Source: Pohlia nutans
Taxonomy: Eukaryota; Streptophyta; Bryopsida; Bryales; Mniaceae
Assembly (NCBI GenBank): GCA_022496805.1
Contig: CM040107.1
Coordinates: 14,123,501 to 14,187,500, forward strand
Length of the DNA: 64,000 nucleotides
Direction: 5' to 3'
Shown here: positions 11,312 through 22,692 of the stretch, one piece after another
How positions within the stretch are numbered: the stretch's first letter is position 1
Layout of the letters: the number at the start of each line of letters is the position of its first letter
Translations under genes and position numbers: made by a program
The notes under the pieces: generated by a model
Databases searched by the model: none
What the model saw: the letters and a program-made list of their open reading frames with translations, nothing else
Told to the model about the DNA's origin: nothing

Positions 11312-12351
11312 CTACAAGGCAACGACAAAACGAAGTAAGAAATCACATGTCAAACAAGTTGATGCACCACTTCAGTTATCATAGAAACTGATTAAATCAA
11401 TGCTTGCAATACAACGCTTCGCTCTATAATTTCAAATAAACCGTGAACAACCTTAACTTAAATTAGCTCGACTCGAGCTAAAGAGATTATCACTGAGATT
11501 ACAGTACTAAATAAGATGGAACGTATTCAAAATACATTCCGGACACGAGATTTCCACTCGGATAAGTTTATGTGAGAGTAGACATGAGATTTAAAATAAT
11601 TAGTAGACGGGCATAACTCACAGATAGTTTATAATGTCGAATTAGCTCGAATCGAGCTAAACAATAGTCAGGAGGCTACAGGCCTAAACCTGCCTGTATT
11701 AAAACTTCTGACAAAACTCAAGAGAACTATCATCAATCATCGACAATGAAATGATATCGGGTATACTGAGCGAATTAGCTCGATTCGAGCTAATTGTAAA
11801 AGTCTTGTCGTCGACAGGAAACTATCGCCTAATTCTAAGTTCAGGGGCAACCTCAATCACCGCATCATATGTAAAAACTGTATCAAGAGTAGTTCGTAGC
11901 TTTACTGCTGAACTCTCTACGATACTCGTACCTGTAGTACCATTTAGCTCGACTTGAGCTAAATTGAGTTACCACAAGAACGGTATTATGTAACCGTAGT
12001 TGGTCAACTCCTGTAATTCAGGATTACTACGGTTTGGTTGAAATAGCCCATTTTGACATCCACGGATTAGCTCGACTCGAGCTAAACAGACAGCTTTCTC
12101 GAGTGAGGAATCACCACGTCATGGTAAACATTATAGCTAGCTGATGATCTTAGTTATACAGTTCTCTGTTGATGAAACTCGGGGCTGAAGTACCATTTAG
12201 CTCGACTCGAGCTAAATAAATGGACCAAGATAAGGGTATTCAGAAACCCTATAGATTGGAAGTTGGTCAAACTAATGAAATGCAAGCTAATGACGTTAAG
12301 AAACAGATACCCTATCGTTGTCATATACGGATTAGCTCGACTCGAGCTAAA
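11312..12351 (-). repeat. Upstream region or 5' UTR intron of the transposase-like gene, with seven 21-bp palindromes
   Basis: On the minus strand an AG acceptor at 11312 precedes the exon with the start codon, so this stretch is probably a 5' UTR intron. Palindromes with arms TTTAGCTCGA and TCGAGCTAAA start near 11463, 11642, 11775, 11943, 12067, 12196 and 12332, spaced 124-179 bases apart. The central base is C, A or T. Most are perfect over 19-21 bases; the copy at 11943 has one change (CTTGAG). Confidence 0.7.
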
Positions 12352-13010
12352 TTGACATCTGTCTGGTATCAGTATCTGCCTCGAATTTTGTACAGTGCAC
12401 CGTGGAGTCCTCACAGGCTCCTCGGGAATCGTGCACGCTTAATATCTAGCCGTTGCCTCGATTTTCGTGCGAACCTAGTCCGACGTGCCGTATGTTACTC
12501 TCGGTTATACAATTCAACAAATACCACAAGCAACCACTCAAGTACAAACGAACCACGCAACAAATGCCAGAGCGGTTTCAAAATTGCATTCAATGATACC
12601 ACTGCTAAAAATGTAGGAGTCCGGATCTCAGCAAGAATGGGGGCCGGCCGTCAAGTCGAGCCTCACAACTGCAATATTAACAGCAACAAAGCGAGAGCAG
12701 CATCGACGGGGAGTGCTAATAACATAATCAAGCTATTAGATTCGGCCGAAATAAGTTCGACTAAGCTAATCAAAATTTGATAACAGCAGAATCCCACTAC
12801 AGTAGAATCAGCAGGACGAGAACAGTCGCCCGCGTGTTAGGGTAAAGGCAGATGTGAAGGTCAGAGGCTAGAGGTGCAAGACGGAGGTCTGAGGTCGAAG
12901 GGGAAAGGACGAAGCTGAAGACCCTAGACAGTACGCGCGGCCGGAAGTGAAGGTCGGAAGCCAAAGGGGAAAGGCAAATGGCAGAGGACCGTAGTGAAGG
13001 CAGCAGAACA

Positions 13011-13210
13011 GTAAGGACGGAGGCCGGAGGCCAAGCAGACAGGACCGCAGTGAAGGACAGAGGCCGGAGGCCAAGCAGACAGGACCGCAGTGAAGGACGG
13101 AGGCCGGAGGCCAAGCAGACAGGACCGCAGTGAAGGACGGAGGCCGGAGGCCAAACACACAGGACCGAAGTGAAGGACGGAGGCCGGAGGCTAAGCGCAG
13201 AGGACGGGGG
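13011..13210. repeat. 40-bp GC-rich minisatellite, about five copies
   Basis: The block AGGCCGGAGG recurs at 13021, 13061, 13101, 13141 and 13181. The first three units are nearly identical, and degenerate units extend upstream to about 12840. A period of 40 shifts frame each unit, so the long open frames over it on the minus strand are artefacts of composition. Confidence 0.9.
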
Positions 13211-13221
13211 TGAGCAAAAAG

Positions 13222-13280
13222 AAATGGCGCCAACGAAGGAGCAAATGGCGCCAACAGAGAAATCCGCGGGAAAAGGTGTT
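13222..13280 (-). promoter_or_regulatory. Possible E2F-like sites upstream of the transposase-like gene
   Basis: Two copies of AAATGGCGCCAAC stand 20 bases apart, and TTTCCCGCG reads on the minus strand next to them. The last matches the plant E2F core TTTSSCGC. They lie about 2 kb upstream of the start codon, so any promoter role depends on a distant 5' UTR exon I cannot confirm. Confidence 0.2.
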
Positions 13281-13361
13281 ATTAACACCAATGACTGACA
13301 TAAGGTGCCCGCAGTATAGGAAGATCCGTTAACTTAGTGAGATTAATGCTTAGTGACCAGG

Positions 13362-13545
13362 GTTTTAGGGTCTAGGGTTTTAGGGTTTAGGGTTTTCGGG
13401 TTTTAGAGTTTAGGGTTTAGGGTCTACGCTGTAGGGTCTAGGGTTTAGAGTCTAGAATATTATGTCGATGGTTTTTAGACTAGGTTTAGAGTTTAGGGTC
13501 TAGGGTTTAGGGTCTAGGTTTTAGAATTTAGAGTTTACGGTACAT
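13362..13545 (+). repeat. Degenerate interstitial telomere-type repeats (TTTAGGG)
   Basis: GGGTTTAGGG, GGGTCTAGGG and GGGTTTTAGGG variants are packed over about 180 bases, and single remnants recur near 14566-14580 and 14874-14902. The unit is the land-plant telomere repeat, heavily diverged, and lies inside the giant element between the transposase-like and B3 genes. Confidence 0.8.
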
Positions 13546-13599
13546 TGAAATAGAATAAATATTTATCAAAATTCAATTGTTCCTAACCATTCACGTGAA

Positions 13600-14330
13600 A
13601 GCCTATCACATATATATATATATATATAGTTAGGTATATATAAACATATACATATTTTATTTTTGTAATGTAATAATTTTGAAGATAATGTTGAATACCC
13701 AATGCTAACTAGTTTATAAAATAAAAGTTTGATTCACTTTTGTGCACATCTAGAAACATATGTATATGAATTTCTTATCACATTGCGATTTCGAACAATA
13801 TATATAGAGTATTATTGAGACACTGTACTTAGGAAAAAATAGGGGGGGGCTAATCGACTCTGCAACTGCAATCACCATAACCATTGTGACAGGGAGGTTG
13901 AGCTACCATTGATTTATGCAAGACCTCATTAGGGGGCTAAAACCTCTCATCCACTTGAGTCTTATTTTCCAATTTCTTTTTAACTATCTCTTATTCTCTA
14001 AAATGACCTGAGGTTCCGCAATTGTCCTAGTATGTATATATATATATATTTATATATATATATATATTTATACATATCTATATATATATATATTTATACA
14101 TATCTATATATGTATATATGTATCTCTATATATATGTATATAAATATATACATAAATTCTTTTTATTTATGTATTTATTTTGAAGATAATGTAGAATAGC
14201 TTATGAGTAGTTCATAAAATTAAAGTTTGATCGACTTCTGTGCACATCTAAAAACAAATGTAAACTAATTTCTTATAACACTACGATTTTGAACAATATA
14301 TACAATATTATTTTGACATTTCGGAACATA
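13600..14330. repeat. TA-rich microsatellites and a diverged 150-bp direct repeat
   Basis: TA runs occur at about 13612-13630 and 14036-14150. A block beginning GAAGATAATGT at 13681 is repeated, diverged, at 14182, about 500 bases later. It includes shared stretches such as GTGCACATCTA and GAACAATATATA. No gene is seen from here to 15305, which is AT-rich and has many GTAC tetramers near 14.5-15.2 kb. Confidence 0.65.
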
Positions 14331-15305
14331 GTTATTCTATTGTTATTCTATAGTTCCATAGTACTAATAAGAGGGTACTACATTTCATATTAAATGGTCT
14401 AGTGTTCGGTCTTGTAATTGGATGATGGAATCGAGGGACTTGTATTTATTTCTTCCATTTGCAAATCCTAGTCAAAAAACATAGTTCCAGAAAAATGCGT
14501 GTACCTACTAAAAATTTACTTTTCATAACTTCTTGTTCAGTACTGTACGAATAAGTTATCTTTGTACCCTAAACCCTAAACCAGTACTTTGCTAATATAA
14601 CTAGCAGAACTAATAATAATTAGACAATAAAAATTTAGGTTTGGGGTATAAACTAACAACCTCAATGGAGCACTGTACTGAACATGTATGTGTATAGATT
14701 TTTTTTTAATTTATGGTAATTTCTTAGTATTCAAAGTTTGACGTTCATAATATAGAATTTCCCCATATATATTGCTGCTATGAATATCTAATCGAGCTAC
14801 TAATATAACAAGTATAATTGATGTTACTAATAATATTATAATTAGCACAAAGTAGTAATATGAGACATGGTGGTTTAGGGTGCAGTACAACCCTAAACCT
14901 TGGGGAAGTCAATTCGTATAAATGTTAGATGATTTTATAGTTATGAGAGTACAATGGGTATTTAATGGGGGCCAATGAAATAATTAATTGAGTATTATAC
15001 TTTTCATTCCTCTACCTTATATGGTTTAAGGAAATGCTCACTGAATGTACTAGCTGAATACTTGACAATCATAGTGGGAAAAAGAGACAATGTGGTACAT
15101 TAGAATAAAAGCGGTATATATCACATTGAGTGAAAACGGTCTTGTTATAAGAAGTATTACAGGAGTACTGCAATTTCAACCCATTGTCAGATTTGCAAAA
15201 TGTGTAGGTCACAATCAACTATAGTAAAGAGAAATGTTTGTTCCAAAATCTCTTTTGTGACTAGAAAAGAATGCCAAAAAAACTCCGTGGTTCAAAGTAA
15301 ACGTT

Positions 15306-16572
15306 TTAGACACGGTCCAAGACATCTACCCTAAACATATTCGGGTTGATTAAAGTAAACTCGAGGATGTCTCCCGCACACAACTGATTGGTGATAAGGA
15401 AGGTCTCCCACCCTGATGCCAACCGCGCTGTGACCTTCAGTTCAGTGCTGTCTTCTAATATCTGAGCTGTGCGCTCCAATTTAACCGCCATCACGGCCAT
15501 GTTCTTTGGGCCAAGGAGGTAGACCTCGTCTCCATGAATCATGCGGCTATTCGAGTCCCAAAATCGTCCAGGAATCCTCTGCGCATACGTAGGTGACCAA
15601 ATTGTGAACACTCTGAAATAAAACTGAAATAAAATAATAATAAAGGAATTTTTTTTTTAAATCTCAAAGTTTAGGAAATATAATTATATTATTTCCTTTA
15701 CAAATGTTTGACTAAAAGTTATATAATTTGCAAAAACAAATTCATAGGGGGCCTTACCAATGTCATCATATCATCTAGGTTGGCGTGTCCGGGGTCAAGG
15801 GATAAGTGCCATTGAACGACGTTGACTACGAATTGAGGGTAGTGGGGTGAAAACCCGCACGTTTTGCATATTGGGCTTTCCACGATACTCGGGTTCCGCA
15901 AAATGCGCACGTGGAACTCCGAGTGTGCCCTCAAAGAAAACAACAAGTGATCGCCCACTCGGATGTTGGTGTCCAGTATGAATGTTTTCAGGCCACCGTG
16001 ACCATAGGCAAACACTCGGCAGCGTCTCAGATGTTTAAAAAACTTGGTTACTGTCAATCGAATTGGCCAAAATTTTGCAGGATCTCCTTCCAATCTAAAG
16101 GTGACGTCCTCACGGAATTTTGACCCATAGTCTTCGACAAATTTGAAAGGAATCTCCTACAAGAGAACCAATGACAGACATTTAGCTCAATTGCTCGACT
16201 AAAACAACATTTACAAAAGTCCAGCATTAATGGTCTCAGTTAGCTCGAATCGAGCTAAATACTCACGCAGTTTGCGTTTTAGCTCGAGTCGAGCTAAATC
16301 AACCTGCAACCAACATTGAAAATGGACTACAATCAAATATCGCGCAGTTTGGGCTTTAGCTCGAATCGAGCTAAATGGGCAGAGCTTAGGGTTACCATGC
16401 TGAACCCCCACGGCCCGCTCACAAGCGCCATGACCATCGACCGGGTGACAGTCTTGTGGAAGAACGGGAGACTGGACTCTTTGTAGAACTCCGTGGCGAC
16501 TTGGAGTAGACATTCAAATCTGGTCGCGGACGGATTTTCCTCCCCGTTTGGCATGCTAAACGGTGTTGTCAT
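15306..16572 (-). CDS. Two-domain B3 (REM-like) DNA-binding protein
   Basis: Three exons rebuild an intact 297-residue frame. Exon 1 is 16396-16572 (59 codons, ATG), exon 2 is 15758-16156 (133 codons) and exon 3 is 15306-15623 (105 codons plus TAA). Donors are GTAACC and GTAAGG, acceptors are TAG and CAG, and all joins are phase 0. Residues 60-145 form a B3 fold: it starts IPFKFVEDYGSKF, then FWPIRL, and ends RVGDHLLFSLR with SEFHVRIL. Residues 204-296 form a second B3 (SGWETFLITNQL, AGDILEFTL, MFRVDVLD). B3 domains bind short DNA motifs in the nucleus and are plant specific. Intron 1 holds three perfect palindromes (16240, 16278, 16355). Whether the protein binds those palindromes is an open and attractive guess. 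An acceptor choice at 15624 is needed to keep frame; the nearer AG at 15613 would break it. Confidence 0.75.
16157..16395 (-). repeat. Intron 1 of the B3 gene carrying three 21-bp palindromes
   Basis: Copies at about 16240-16260, 16278-16298 and 16355-16375 have central bases A, G and A and intact arms. They occupy about a quarter of the intron. Confidence 0.85.
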
Positions 16573-18119
16573 GATTATTCACAATCAATGGTAATTATAC
16601 ACAATATTTGGAAATGAGTGCACACTCGATGATACTTAGTACCTGCATATTCAATGCCGGCGATTTTATAATTATCAAACATTCTAATGATTAAGATTTG
16701 CCCTCAGACTGAAAAGACTACAATTTTCCTTTTTGAAATACTTTACAAGTGTTACTATAACACCACTTATACGGTTTTCAACTGTATCGCATCAAGTTAA
16801 TAAGAACTTACCAAATTGAAACGAAAACTTCAGAAACTTAAGCAACTGACATAAATTAATTGAATCAAGTCAAAAAACAGACACAAACTTCAAAATTAGA
16901 TTAGAAAACAAGCTAATAAACGACATCGAGCTAAACAACCATATCGAGCTAAAAGAACACCGTCAGTCCTAGACGTGAACAGACCACAATCCCTCAAACT
17001 GAATTATTGAAAACATAAAAGGAAGCAGGAATTGGAAGTCTTACAGACTCACCTTTGTGCACAATGATCCACTAATAGACTCACTGACGTGCAAAGGTGA
17101 GACAGTGTTTAGTTCTGTCTTGACAAACTTACCTTCAAGATGTGTACTAACTATTGAGGGACCTGCAACTACAGCTTCATACAGCAATTAGTGGTACCAT
17201 GATGAATCAGCAAAAGAAAACAAGCGTCTAGTACCTATAAAAGTAGTGACGGTCAACAATTTGCAAAAATAATGCTCACTCAAACAGTCTTACTAATATA
17301 ATTATTAAGAACTCACTGACAGAGTGACAATGAATCACAGTCACGAATTGAAGCGATTACAGAACTGCTAGAGAAAAACAGAACGTCTATAATACTATTA
17401 ACTAGTTGATGAGGAGTTTTTGAAAATCACTCACCTGATATGGGAGAGACAAACAGAAGTTGCAGAAACTGCAAGTGAGCCTGTCTGTCGCATTCGCTCC
17501 GTGCCACCACAATGAAACTAACGTGCAAACAAGAAAACAAACTCGACGGAAGAGTAGCACTCCAATAGCGCGCACAATCGAAGTAGAAACCCAGTAACAA
17601 GTTGCAGCAGAGGAAGAGCGAGGAGACTAAGCGCGCACTGAGAAATGGTGCAACTGGCATGACAAACAACACAAGAAGTTCAAAAGAGGGAGGGGTCCCC
17701 ATGCACGCTGGCTGCGGGCAGAATGAGATGACTGCGGGCAGATGTACGACGGGCAGGGGTGCTCGGGCGACAGCGAGTCGCGCCCCGCCACGTGTACACC
17801 TGGGCAGCTCGTGCCCGCCCGTCCAAGCGGGCAGTTGCCTGAACGGGCATCGTCACTCTCGTGGCCACACAACAGCCCATTTGCTGGCTCGCTCGCTCCT
17901 GCTCGCTCGCTCCTGCTCGCTCGCTCCTGCTCGCTCGCTCCTGCTTGCTCGCATTCGCTCGGTGTTCCTTCTCGCTCATTCTGCTTGGTCGTATTCGCTC
18001 GCTCCTGTTTCTTCTTGCTTTGTTGCGGCTGATCTGGGTTTAGGGTTGTAGACCAAGATTCTGAATTGCTGCTGCTACTTAAGGGTATTGCTGCACCCTG
18101 ATTACGGTATTGCTCCATG
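16573..18119. other. Region between the B3 gene and the next plus-strand gene
   Basis: No gene is supported. Two half-sites (ATCGAGCTAAA) occur near 16925 and 16943. From about 17880 to 17960 there is a short tandem repeat of GCTCGCTCGCTCCT (14-bp unit) in GC-rich DNA, which probably lies near a promoter or CpG-rich 5' region. Open frames over it are low-complexity artefacts. Confidence 0.45.
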
Positions 18120-18243
18120 CTTGTGAGGGTATTGCTGCACGCTAGTTAGGGTTTTAGGTGCACGCTGCTGAGGTCTGCTAGAGCTGGAGATTACCAAGCT
18201 TTGCTAGTACTATCAGTTTCAATTTGTTCAGCAAGTTATCAGG

Positions 18244-19266
18244 TATGATACTCTTCCCTATGTTTTGTGAATTGGCAATGTTCTACGCACAATGTTCGCA
18301 AGTGTGACGTTTGATTCTGTAATTTTCTGCATTGCTGCCTGCACAATTTTAGCTCGATAGACATTTAGCTCGATGCTGTTTTAGCTCGATGCTCATTTAG
18401 CTCGATGCCGTATTAGCTCAATCTCCCCCATTTTTCCCATTTTAGCTCGACTCGAGCTAATTCTGCGCTCTCATCATTCAATGCACATAATTCCTCAGCA
18501 ATTTAGCTCGATTCGAGCTAAATATTATCAGATTCATAGACTTAAATGCCATTAATTTCAGTAACTCGGCCCTGACTGTGTCAATTTAGCTCGAGTTGAG
18601 CTAAAATTTGTGCATTTCATTCAAAGTTTTGTTCAATTACTGCGATTATTCCGAGGCGAGAATGGATATTTAGCTCGACTCGAGCTAATTCTGCTACAAT
18701 GTCGCATATTATCATTGAATTTTCCAGGATCCCAATCCAAATCAACTAAGAATCTAGCTCGACTCGAGCTTATTCTGCGCTTCCATCCTGCAATGCACTT
18801 GATTATTCCTGTATATTCCGATTATGAAAGCTAAGATTTCTTTACAAACAACTTACACATTATTTATTCATCGACAATTTAGCTCGATTCGAGCTAAATA
18901 TTGTCAAATTCGTAGTACCAGATGCTTTAATATTGATAAAGGCCGAACGGAATCTCCTACAAGATTTTCCTGAGGGTATAATGCGCTGCGCTTATACAAT
19001 ATTCAACCATGCCAATAATCAATTTAGCTCGATTCGAGCTAAATGTCTTCACCATAATCGTTCGAATTGCAGCATCATAAGCTGATTATCCTTTGTCATA
19101 GTTTTTGAAGCCCGTCTGTGCTCTGGACGGTGGATTTAGCCTTGAGTTTTTCTTTTTAGCTCGAGTCGAGCTAAATGTGATATATCCCGTGAACATGGTT
19201 TTCTAATTGGTCACATGTCTTGAAATCGCTCGTTAAGCTAACGTACCTGATATTGTGCTGATTTAG
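18244..19266 (+). repeat. 5' UTR intron with eight palindromes and a 16-bp array of half-sites
   Basis: A donor (CAG/GTATGA) at 18244 and an acceptor (TTTAG) at 19266, five bases before the ATG at 19271, define an intron of 1,023 bases. Full palindromes start near 18441, 18502, 18585, 18669, 18754 (decayed), 18878, 19023 and 19155. Before them, five half-sites (TTTAGCTCGAT) start at 18348, 18364, 18380, 18396 and 18412, exactly 16 bases apart; the last is diverged. Confidence 0.7.
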
Positions 19267-19270
19267 ATTT

Positions 19271-20301
19271 ATGGCACGGACAGCAACTTGTGCAAGAATC
19301 GTTCGGGATGACCCCAATCCTCCTGCTGGAGAGCTTGACTCTGAAGTCGACATGGCAGTGCAGGAGGAACCAGCTGTTCCTAATGTAAGTCCTACTCGGT
19401 GCCATGTTCAGGATTTCTGTTTTAATACCATCTGTTGGTCTCAGTTTAGCTCGAGTCGAGCTAATTTGACAGATGCTTAATAAGTTATTACCTTGATATC
19501 GTAGCAGATTACTTTGAACCGATAATTGAGCTCGTGGTTTGAATTTAGCTCGAGTCGAGCTAATTTGTTCAATGTCTATAATTTGTTTTGCAGGTGACGG
19601 AGTCATTTGACAGGAGAACTCTGGAGGGCTTTCTCGATATCTTCCGGGTGGAGACCTCCCACCCGCTTGGACCGATTGCCTTGGACTTCGAGACATGAGG
19701 GAACTTGTGGATACCCAAGCAGAATTCTATCCTGTCGTGGTCAATTAGACCCAAGGATAATACCCACTTTCTCTTCTATCAATAGTCTGGGGCGCATGGG
19801 GGGGCGTTCCTTCCCCTCTGTCTGGATGCTTATATTTCTCTCGTGACGTCTGAGGATGCCTACCTCCTTGTTAAGTTCGAGACGTCCGAGGTGTCGACTT
19901 ATGTATTCACCATCGTGTTCCCGCCCAATGAAGTCAGATTCTCCCACAATTTCGTCCATGAATATTTGGTTGGGAAGGCGGAGCCGTCTCAAATTCATCA
20001 TCTTGAGACCAAGTTACTCCCCGTCGTCACCTCTCCAAAAGCCTTTGTCAGGTCCTACAGTCCGTATACTGCTCAGATTTGGAAGTCACTGTCCGAATTC
20101 AAAGCACGCCGAAAGGGAAAGGCATCATCCAGGAGGCCAGGCTCGCTTGCATTGCAGGCGAGGTCTACATCAGGGACCGCTCGATCGGGTTTGGGGACAC
20201 CTGGAGCAATTCCTGGCGGTCCGAGTAACAAGCGCCCGAACCCAGATGCGTGCAGTTCTGGCTCCAAACGACTAGGGGAAGCATGGGTGACAGCGCACTG
20301 A
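19271..20301 (+). pseudogene. Broken multi-exon cargo gene, N-terminal part, unknown family
   Basis: Exon 1 (19271-19383) starts MARTATCARIVRDD and ends at donor GTAAGT. Intron 2 (19384-19593) carries palindromes at 19445 and 19544. Exon 2 starts at 19594 in the same phase and is readable to 20301 apart from a TGA at 19696 and a TAG near 19786. The readable sequence includes LRTLEGFLDIFRVET-like and HNFVHEYLVGKAEP segments, then a basic serine/arginine-rich tail (KARRKGKASSRR). I recognise no domain. Continuity with the frame that starts at 20283 requires a frame change, so this is either one gene with a frameshift or two adjoining ones. Confidence 0.5.
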
Positions 20302-20948
20302 CTTCCGTGAATCCTACTATGAAGGCGGCGGTGACAGAGAAAGAAATTGATTACGAGGAAGCCCGCAAGTCACTCCAAAAGTATTGGGAGAAGTGCGCCG
20401 ACTGTTATATCTTTGGGAGGGACAAGCCGGTGGATGTTGACATCGACCGCCTGGATCGTGCGGAAGAGAGATACATTATCCGATCGCTGCAGGCGTCTGG
20501 AGTAGCGCACTACAAGAATATCCTTACCCATGCAGTGGACGTCAGTGGTAGGCAGACAATTTGCATTATGCCTATTCTTGACGAGGCGCCGGAGGAATGG
20601 GATTGGAATGAGCTAGTGCGCTCGTCTTGTAGGTTTCGGATCATCGACGGGCAGCATCATGTTGAAGCTGCAAAAGAGTTGATCCGTGATCAGAAAGTTG
20701 ACGATGCAAAAATCAAAGCGCTGAAGACGTGGAGGGCTCACGTTGTTTGGCATAAGAAGGCGGCCAAGATTATGGAAGTTTCCGCAATGGCAAACATTTC
20801 AAACAACGCTGGCATTTTCACTCCTTCATGGGCAACGAATATCATGGGGGCCAGGAGTGTTTGGGTGGACTATGGGCGTCCTTTGAAGGTGAAGAAGCCC
20901 CATGGTCGTGAATCGGCCGATGAAATAGTAAACCGGAAAAACTATGAG
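20283..20948 (+). pseudogene. ParB/DGQHR-like segment of the broken cargo gene
   Basis: A 222-codon open exon runs from an ATG to the donor GTACGT at 20949. Its centre reads TICIMPILDEAPEEW and then RFRIIDGQHHVEAAKEL. A hydrophobic strand followed by DGQH and an amphipathic helix is the pattern of the ParB/sulfiredoxin and DGQHR families, which bind nucleotide or act as nucleases. The rest is charged and helical. Intron 20949-21124 carries a perfect palindrome at 21033. The family call rests on one short motif and is tentative. Confidence 0.4.
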
Positions 20949-21124
20949 GTACGTATTGATCCGGCGTAGCCACACTTCATCCCTCGCTCCCTTATATTTG
21001 GTTTCTAATTAAGGCTGGAGGGTCGTGGATGGTTTAGCTCGACTCGAGCTAAAGTTTGCATTTGAAGCCCCGCTTTTATGGCCATGTCGTTCTGCACTCT
21101 CTCACAGCAGTTTCATTGGTACAG

Positions 21125-22458
21125 GAATTTGCGGCTGCAATGGTGAAGCGGTTCGTGAGCATCAACACGAACAACGCGAAGGACAAAATTATCAGACCTT
21201 CGGACCTCCGGAACGAGCTGCTCATTATTACCTCTTATGAGGAGGTCTACCAGTTGTGGGCAAGGTTCATCGTCAATTACGGAATGGGAGAGTTGATCGA
21301 CCCCGATACTGAAGTGAAATTCAATCAGGCCAAGGATTGGGAGTCAGCTTCGAAGAAATTTACTTTGAACCGGGAGTTCTTTTAGGCGATGGGGTAGCTG
21401 GCCGAGCGGGATTTGAAGATAATGGCATTGCATCTTCTGAACGAGACTCCCGGTCGAACATTGAAGTATCCGAAGGTGACTGTGAAAAAGCCCACGAAGA
21501 ACTATTTCCACTGCATGTCTGCAAAGCAGTGATTTGACAACCGGAAGAGGACACCGTCGCCAGGGAGTTGCTGAATCTGCAGCCGTCGCTTGGGTTGTTC
21601 GACTTCGAGTGGAATTTTGACGCAGAAAAGTGGAAGCAGTTCAAGGTGGATTACAATTTGTCGCGTCAGACGATGGCGATGCTACTCTCTGTTCCGGGTA
21701 ATTCCTTCTTCTCCGCGTATCGGCAGAAGAAGGCGAAGAATAAGAGGGTGGAAGAGATTTCCGAGTACGCAGCGGAATTCTTCAAGATATTTCTGGATGT
21801 CGAGGGGACATTCGAGCCGCGAACTCCGATTCTTCACACTCGGCTTTTCGACTCATCCGAGTTTAAATTCGGCGCGTGGGACGGAGATTATGCATGGGGC
21901 GACTCCAGGTGTGCCATTGGCATCATCGATCTCCGTTGTGTTCCTGGCAGTGGAAGTAAATCGGATGATACAGAGAATCCCTACTTCAAGGAGTTCCTTG
22001 ATACGTACATGGACTCGGTGTCGGACCCGTCTCTGAAGAACCCCCACGTTTGGCTTTGGATAACCGAGAACGTTGATCGACAGTGCCAAGCCATTGTATA
22101 CGCGAACAAGATAAAGGATGAGTATGCACACAAGGCTTCGTATTATATGCCATGCAGTAACAAGCGCGTGAATGGTATCCCGGAGGGTAAGGTGTTAGAG
22201 AAGCATATGGTTCCGTTGCTCTTTCTTGTAAATAAGGGAAGCAATATGGGCGATATCCTGGACCGAATTCCGCCCACTTTCTATGCTCCCGATTTGCCGC
22301 TCTACTCGAAGGCCGGTATGTACAGGGAACACGACTTTGGCGTGAGGATGACGGAGCTGCGCTTGGAATTCTAGTGTCGTGTTTTGAAGATGTTCTCTTT
22401 TCCCAACGATAAATTTTTGTCGATGATGGCGGGATCCAAGCCCATGCTGGCGGGAATT
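21125..22458 (+). pseudogene. Broken cargo gene, middle exon with stops and a frameshift
   Basis: The exon follows the acceptor CAG at 21124 in phase 0 and begins EFAAAMVKRFVSINTNN. The frame stays coding in character across TAG at 21383 and 21395 and TGA near 21532. It then changes frame near 21540 and continues to 22458, with one more TAG at 22372. The downstream part (from RELLNLQPSLGLFDFEW) is a long globular sequence ending MFSFPNDKFLSMMAGSKP before donor GTACGT. At least four stops and one frameshift mean it cannot make a full protein. Function is unknown. Confidence 0.5.
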
Positions 22459-22692
22459 GTACGTTCCTCTGCACCTTTCTTTGCAATCATTTGTTTAGCT
22501 CGAGTCGAGCTAAAACTGCATCCCAAAGTGAATGTGCATTCCTCTCACATATGTGTGCCTGAATCTTGCTCTGTTCCTTTGACTCATAATTAGCTCGATT
22601 CGAGCTAAACTTTGGTTTGGTGCTTTAAATCGCTTGTTGATCGTGTTTTACGTTAGTATTACCATTCTTCTACTTACATTTCTGATATCCAG
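22459..22692 (+). repeat. Intron carrying two 21-bp palindromes
   Basis: The GT...AG intron of 234 bases has palindromes at about 22494-22514 (centre G) and 22590-22609 (centre T). Confidence 0.8.

Noticed and set aside
12797..13291. Long minus-strand frames rich in Leu/Arg/Pro
   Set aside because: They overlie the 40-bp minisatellite, whose period is not a multiple of three; composition alone keeps several frames open.
13362..13545. A chromosome end
   Set aside because: The repeats are degenerate, short and surrounded by unique sequence and genes, so they are interstitial.
17602..18118. Ser/Ala/Arg-rich frames on both strands
   Set aside because: They reflect the GCTCGCTC tandem repeat; no splice or coding signal supports them.
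18441..19564. CRISPR-like array of palindromic repeats
   Set aside because: Spacers are irregular (61-289 bases), repeats occur in exons and introns of a plant-type locus, and no cas genes exist.
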